Translations under genes and position numbers: made by a program
Notes under the pieces: model-generated
Databases searched by the model: none
Seen by the model: the letters and a program-made list of their open reading frames with translations, nothing else
Told to the model about the DNA's origin: nothing
Shown here: in pieces, positions 60,211-64,000 of the stretch
Layout: the number at the start of each line of letters is the position of its first letter
How positions within the stretch are numbered: the first letter of the stretch is position 1
Source: Dyadobacter beijingensis DSM 21582
Lineage (GTDB): Bacteria > Bacteroidota > Bacteroidia > Cytophagales > Spirosomataceae
Length of the DNA stretch: 64,000 nucleotides
Reading direction: 5' to 3'
NCBI RefSeq assembly: GCF_000382205.1
Contig: NZ_KB907792.1
Coordinates: 1 to 64,000, forward strand

Positions 60211-61329
60211 TTACAAATACCTTTCACTCGAAGTCCACAAATCAAGACTGCCGTTGGAACGGCGTTGAAGCAGGATCATGCGCGAATCGTCGAGCTTGTC
60301 CATCTGGATCACATTCGTTACCGGCAGCGACACGAAATCGACCCCGGCGGTAGCGAAACTTTCCTCCACAGGCGTCGTTAATGCACCCTGGTAAGCCTCG
60401 ATGCTTTTGTATTTCACCTTGAAAACCGGCCGTGCCGAGTTGGACATCATCAGGAACGACTCCCCGCCCTTGCTTACGGTTACCATATCGATCGGTGAAT
60501 TGCCGCTGCCCATTTCCGCCACCGTACGTCCTTTTACATGCGAGCCGGGTTTCAGCTCATCGAGGGGGAAGAGCACCAGCGGCGTACAGGTATAGCTCGC
60601 GACAATGTATTTTTTACCCTTGATTTCCGCCGTAGTGAAAGTGCGGATCGGCGCCAGCGTTTCGTATTTGCCGTGGGCGGCGTGATAGATTTCCAGCGTC
60701 GACTGGTCTTGTTTATTTGAGAAAGGGAATGGGATGCTGCGGAACGTGGAAGCGAATTCCTGGCCCGAAAGCCCGCTTACAAGCACTTTGCCGTCCGCGA
60801 ATCCGATATCCGAAATGGCAGCAACCCGCACGGAATTCCCGCGTTTGTCCTTTGCGTCTTCGGCGGGCGCATTGTTAAGCGCGAGGCTCGAAAACGGCAC
60901 ATTTTTCGTGTTGACCGGTTCAATTTTATCACCGGAGATTTTCAGCAGTACCGGCGTGCCGTCACCGCTTTGCACGGCGCAGTAAATGTTTTTCGAAACC
61001 GGGTTCACCGCCATGTCCTGGATGCTGATATTGGCAGCTTCGGTTCCGAGCAACGCGGCTATTTTCTGATCGACGTTCTTGATTTCAACGGGCTGCGCCT
61101 GTGCATTGGCCGCGTCCTTGGTGTCGATCGCGAACACCGTCGCGCTTTTCGAATCGCCCACGAGCAGGACGCCCTCCGGCCCGAAAGCCAGCCCGCTGAT
61201 CGATTTGATCTCCGGCGTACCCACCGTCATCCCGAACTTGCCGGCGGCAGGGCCTGTCGTGTTCCGCGACGTGTTGGCCAGCAGCACCAGTCCCGCCAAT
61301 GCGGCTAGCAAAAAGTAAACTTTTTTCAT
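60211..61329 (-). CDS. Exported beta-propeller-like protein
   Basis: 372 aa with a signal peptide (LAALAGLVLLANT). Repeats of the GLAFGPEGVLLVGDSKSATV, DMAVNPVSKNIYCAVQSGDG type suggest a beta-propeller. It is followed after 34 bp by the Ig-like lipoprotein, so they may act together. No catalytic motif seen. Confidence 0.68.
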   Translation of the reverse strand: MKKVYFLLAALAGLVLLANTSRNTTGPAAGKFGMTVGTPEIKSISGLAFGPEGVLLVGDSKSATVFAIDTKDAANAQAQPVEIKNVDQKIAALLGTEAANISIQDMAVNPVSKNIYCAVQSGDGTPVLLKISGDKIEPVNTKNVPFSSLALNNAPAEDAKDKRGNSVRVAAISDIGFADGKVLVSGLSGQEFASTFRSIPFPFSNKQDQSTLEIYHAAHGKYETLAPIRTFTTAEIKGKKYIVASYTCTPLVLFPLDELKPGSHVKGRTVAEMGSGNSPIDMVTVSKGGESFLMMSNSARPVFKVKYKSIEAYQGALTTPVEESFATAGVDFVSLPVTNVIQMDKLDDSRMILLQRRSNGSLDLWTSSERYL

Positions 61330-61506
61330 GATCTATGTGCGTTTAATGAGTTGACAATGAATGGGAAATGCATTGATTAGCACAATTTTAAAAGCGCTCT
61401 TACAGCCAATCCTACCGGTTAAAAAAATCTTAATTAAACAAAATGCAACCAGCCGCGTTGTCTCTCTCAATGCGGGTGTTGATCCGCGTGGTTTCAAGTT
61501 ACGACA

Positions 61507-62114
61507 ATGGATTCGCAATCTTACCAGTTTAAAAGGTCAAAAAGAGTGCTGGCGGTGATCGCCGCGGCGGCCGTTACCGGGGTTATTATCCGCATTGGTG
61601 GCCGATACGCTCAAAGTCATCACGGAGCATTACGAAGAGGCATTCCTCGAAAACTTGTGGCATAACCGCTACCTGGTGTTTATTATTCCGCTTACTGGCC
61701 TCACTACCATTCACTTACTGCGCCGCTTCCTGTTCGGTGGCAAAGCCAACAAAGGTATCAAGGAGGTGCTCGATACGATCAACAAGAATGCGCACACATT
61801 ATTCGGTGTACCTGACCAAATGCGTACTGTTTTTCAAGAAGTTCTTCGGCTCGCTGCAAAATGATTACGTCCGCATTATCGGCGGTTCACTGTTGATTTC
61901 CACCCTCATTTTCTTTGTTCCTAACCTGTATGGGGAGGGTTATGAGGGTATAAAGCACGTTTTTCAGCATGCAGGCACACCTTCGCTGGTGCTCATTTTG
62001 CCGCTATTGGCTGTTTTGCTGTTAAAGCCTGTGGCTACTTCGGTAACACTCGGCGCGGGTGGTGATGGCGAGCGGCAGCAATTTCCCCGTATTCAGTTTA
62101 TACTTATCAGGTAA
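61507..62114 (+). pseudogene. ClC-type chloride channel pseudogene
   Basis: Fragments of a ClC channel occur in successive frames: FKRSKRVLAVIAAAAVTGVI (start), DTLKVITEHYEEAFLENLWH with NRYLVFIIPLTGLTTIHLL (next frame), then NDYVRIIGGSLLISTLIFF and LYGEGYEGIKHVFQ, LKPVATSVTLGAGGDG (another frame). The selectivity-filter part between them and everything after GGDG, including the C-terminal third, are missing. At least two frameshifts and two deletions, so not functional. Confidence 0.85.
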
Positions 62115-62129
62115 AACACGCCTAGGAGC

Positions 62130-62936
62130 CTATTTTTGCTCAATAACCGCCATCACCAGCGTGGCCGCATTGTGCGCGGCGACGTTGTAAAACTGGTCCA
62201 TATCCTTCTTCGCTTTGCCGTCGGCCTTGTCGCTCAGGCTGCGGATGATCAGGAAGGGCGTATTTTGCTGGTAGCAGGTTTGGGCAATGGCCGCGCCTTC
62301 CATTTCCGTGGCGGCGGCGTGCAGGTCTTTGAGCAGCCTGCGGGTCGTTTTTTCGGAAGAAACAAACACGTCGCCGGTGACGATCACGCCCTTCTTCACG
62401 GCGGGTACAAAGCTGCCGTTATCCCGCTCCACTTTGGCAAGTTTCAGATTTTGGGACACCGCAAGCGCCTTCTTCACGAGCGCGGGATCGCATTGGAACT
62501 TCAACGGGTTTTCTGTTTTGGTAAATGGGTTTTTCGTAGCCCAGTAATGCATGCCGGCGTCGTCCACCTGCCCGAAATCGTGGTAGGCAATTTCCGTCCC
62601 GATCACCAGGTCGCCCGGTGCTAATGCCGGGTCCACACCGCCTGCAATGCCCGAAAACACAATTTCGCGCGGTTTGAAATGCTGGATCATCAGCACCGTC
62701 GTAACGGCGGCATTCACCTTGCCGACGCCCGTTTCGGCCAGTACAACCTGCCGGCCGCGCAGCTCACCGCGAATGAAGCGCACCTGGCTGATGACGGTAT
62801 CCTGTTTTTGGGTCATCTGGCTTTCAAGAAGGACCAGTTCGGGCGGGAACGCGCCCAGTATGCCCGTAATGTCCTGGGACTGGGCTTTAAAGACAATGAG
62901 CAAAAAAAGGAACGTGAGCAGGGAGTTTTTCTTCAT
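62130..62936 (-). CDS. mtnN: 5'-Methylthioadenosine/S-adenosylhomocysteine nucleosidase, exported
   Basis: 268 aa. The MTAN signature is clear: FSGIAGGVDPALAPGDLVIG, VTGDVFVSS, TEMEGAAIAQTC, IRSLSDKADG. It splits MTA or SAH into adenine and a ribose derivative. Unlike most MTANs it has a signal peptide (LLTFLFLLIVFKAQSQ), so it should act in the periplasm. The gene starts 5 bp after the purine permease stop, which fits a scavenging unit: periplasmic adenine release, then uptake. Confidence 0.92.
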   Translation of the reverse strand: MKKNSLLTFLFLLIVFKAQSQDITGILGAFPPELVLLESQMTQKQDTVISQVRFIRGELRGRQVVLAETGVGKVNAAVTTVLMIQHFKPREIVFSGIAGGVDPALAPGDLVIGTEIAYHDFGQVDDAGMHYWATKNPFTKTENPLKFQCDPALVKKALAVSQNLKLAKVERDNGSFVPAVKKGVIVTGDVFVSSEKTTRRLLKDLHAAATEMEGAAIAQTCYQQNTPFLIIRSLSDKADGKAKKDMDQFYNVAAHNAATLVMAVIEQK

Positions 62937-62941
62937 ATTAG

Positions 62942-64000
62942 TTAAAAAATCAGCGCCAGAATGGCAAATAGGTCAATGATAAGGAGGGCGATACTGATGT
63001 CCCTGGCGCGGCCGGTGAGCAGTTTCAGGGCCGTCCAGCTGAGGAAACCCCAGATAATGCCCTGGGTGATGGAGTAGGTAAAAGGGATCAGCACCATAGC
63101 GAGGAACGCCGGGAATGCCTCGGAAAGGTCGTTCCAGTTGATGCGGATAACGGGTTTCATCATAAATACCCCCACCAATACCAATGCGGGCGCCGTGGCA
63201 ATGGCCGGTACCGCGCTCAGCAAAGGTGAAAGGAACAGGAATGGTAGGAACAAAACAGCCCCGGTAATGGCTGTAAGCCCTGTTTTGCCGCCCTGTTCGA
63301 TCCCAACGGCCGATTCGATGTAGGCCGTGCCGGGACTGCTGCCGACAAGGCCCGCGATGGTCGTCGAAATGGCGTCGACCATGAGCGACCGGCGGATATT
63401 GCGTGGTTCGCCGTTTTCGTCGAGCAGGTTGGATGCTTCGGCCAGCCCCACGAACGTCGAGAGGCTGTCGAACATATCCGTGAATACGAATGCCAGAATA
63501 ATCGGCGTGAGGCTCCATTGCAGGGAATGCACGAAGTCCAGTTGGAAAAGCAGGCTGAAATCGGGCCGGGCGACGAGCTCTCCGATGTTAATGACCGTCT
63601 CCGCACCGCCCCACCACCGGCCGATAGGCCAGGCAAGCAGGCTTGTAGCGACAATGCCGATCAGAATGCTGCCTTTTACATTGCGGATGAGCAATATGAC
63701 GGTAATGAGCAGCCCGACGATAAAGGTAATGGTGGGTGCATTCAGGTTTCCCAAACTGATCATCGTCGCGGGGTTAGGCACGATGAATTTCGCATTGGCA
63801 AAGCCTATCAGCGTAATAAACAGCCCGATGCCGGCCGCAATACCGAAGCGCAGCGGTTTGGGAATGGCTTTGACAATATAGGAACGGATATTAAACGCCG
63901 ATAAAATCAGGAAAAACACCCCCGACCAGAACACCGTCCCGAGCGCGACCTGCCAGCTCAGCCCCTGGGTGAGTACGGCAGTGAATGTGAAAAACGCATT
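62942..64000 (-). CDS. NCS2-family purine permease (AzgA-like), partial
   Basis: The reading frame stays open to the right edge, so the N-terminus is missing; ~352 residues are present. Multi-TM with the NCS2 motif GSSPGTAYIESAVGIEQGG, close to the adenine/guanine/hypoxanthine permeases of the AzgA type. It probably imports adenine or other purines with protons. It is co-transcribed with the exported nucleosidase. Confidence 0.9.
   Translation of the reverse strand, partial: NAFFTFTAVLTQGLSWQVALGTVFWSGVFFLILSAFNIRSYIVKAIPKPLRFGIAAGIGLFITLIGFANAKFIVPNPATMISLGNLNAPTITFIVGLLITVILLIRNVKGSILIGIVATSLLAWPIGRWWGGAETVINIGELVARPDFSLLFQLDFVHSLQWSLTPIILAFVFTDMFDSLSTFVGLAEASNLLDENGEPRNIRRSLMVDAISTTIAGLVGSSPGTAYIESAVGIEQGGKTGLTAITGAVLFLPFLFLSPLLSAVPAIATAPALVLVGVFMMKPVIRINWNDLSEAFPAFLAMVLIPFTYSITQGIIWGFLSWTALKLLTGRARDISIALLIIDLFAILALIF

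Noticed and set aside
1..64000. CRISPR array
   Set aside because: No regularly spaced direct repeats and no cas genes seen.

Overview
The window looks like a Bacteroidota chromosome, most likely Cytophagales/Spirosomaceae (Dyadobacter-like). This is inferred from several traits: LytS-type kinases paired with LytTR regulators, carboxypeptidase-regulatory-like outer-membrane barrels, a PorV-like protein, starts without Shine-Dalgarno sequences, and TTG / TAnnTTTG-like promoters. No species can be named from the sequence alone.

Positions ~348-38624 are an integrated accessory island in the 3' end of a tRNA-Ser(TGA) gene (38616-38701, minus strand). A tyrosine integrase (37146-38366) lies next to the tRNA. 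The distal end (348-370) carries a degenerate copy of the tRNA 3' end, followed by what looks like the original tRNA terminator (296-326). A third, decayed junction at 14385-14723 (integrase fragment, att-flank sequence and att-like site) indicates a composite island. The outer, older element is 0.35-14.7 kb with a dead integrase; the inner element is 14.7-38.6 kb with an intact one.

The outer element carries a minus-strand operon of heme peroxidase, membrane protein, subtilisin-like protease, exported protein and a large nitrilase-fold protein. Beside it are a TPR histidine kinase, a NarL-type response regulator, a second histidine kinase with a multi-TM partner, and two unknown proteins. 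A near-palindromic 18-bp site, inside a longer similar block, lies in front of both the peroxidase operon and the response regulator, so this looks like one regulated, undescribed module.

The inner element carries a 1479-aa membrane P-loop NTPase, a mobilization cassette (relaxase, MobC-like protein, ParA-like ATPase, accessory proteins, oriT-like hairpin), a complete type I restriction system (hsdR-hsdM-hsdS), and a minus-strand operon of a PLD-fold membrane protein, a VWA-like lipoprotein, McrB and McrC. No coupling protein or type IV secretion genes are visible, so it is mobilizable rather than self-conjugative. The integrase and the mobilization operon share a 58-bp promoter/operator block. 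A strongly structured non-coding segment lies between hsdS and a small ORF.

From 38.7 kb to the end is ordinary chromosome: outer-membrane protein, two LytS/LytTR two-component pairs, outer-membrane barrel receptor, GH39-like glycosidase, single-domain and LuxR regulators, acetyltransferases, AlkZ-like winged-helix protein, VOC-GNAT fusion, gamma-glutamyltransferase, 2H phosphoesterase, shortened PorV paralogue, START-like protein, two exported unknowns, a ClC channel pseudogene, and an exported MTA/SAH nucleosidase coupled to an NCS2 purine permease that runs off the right edge.
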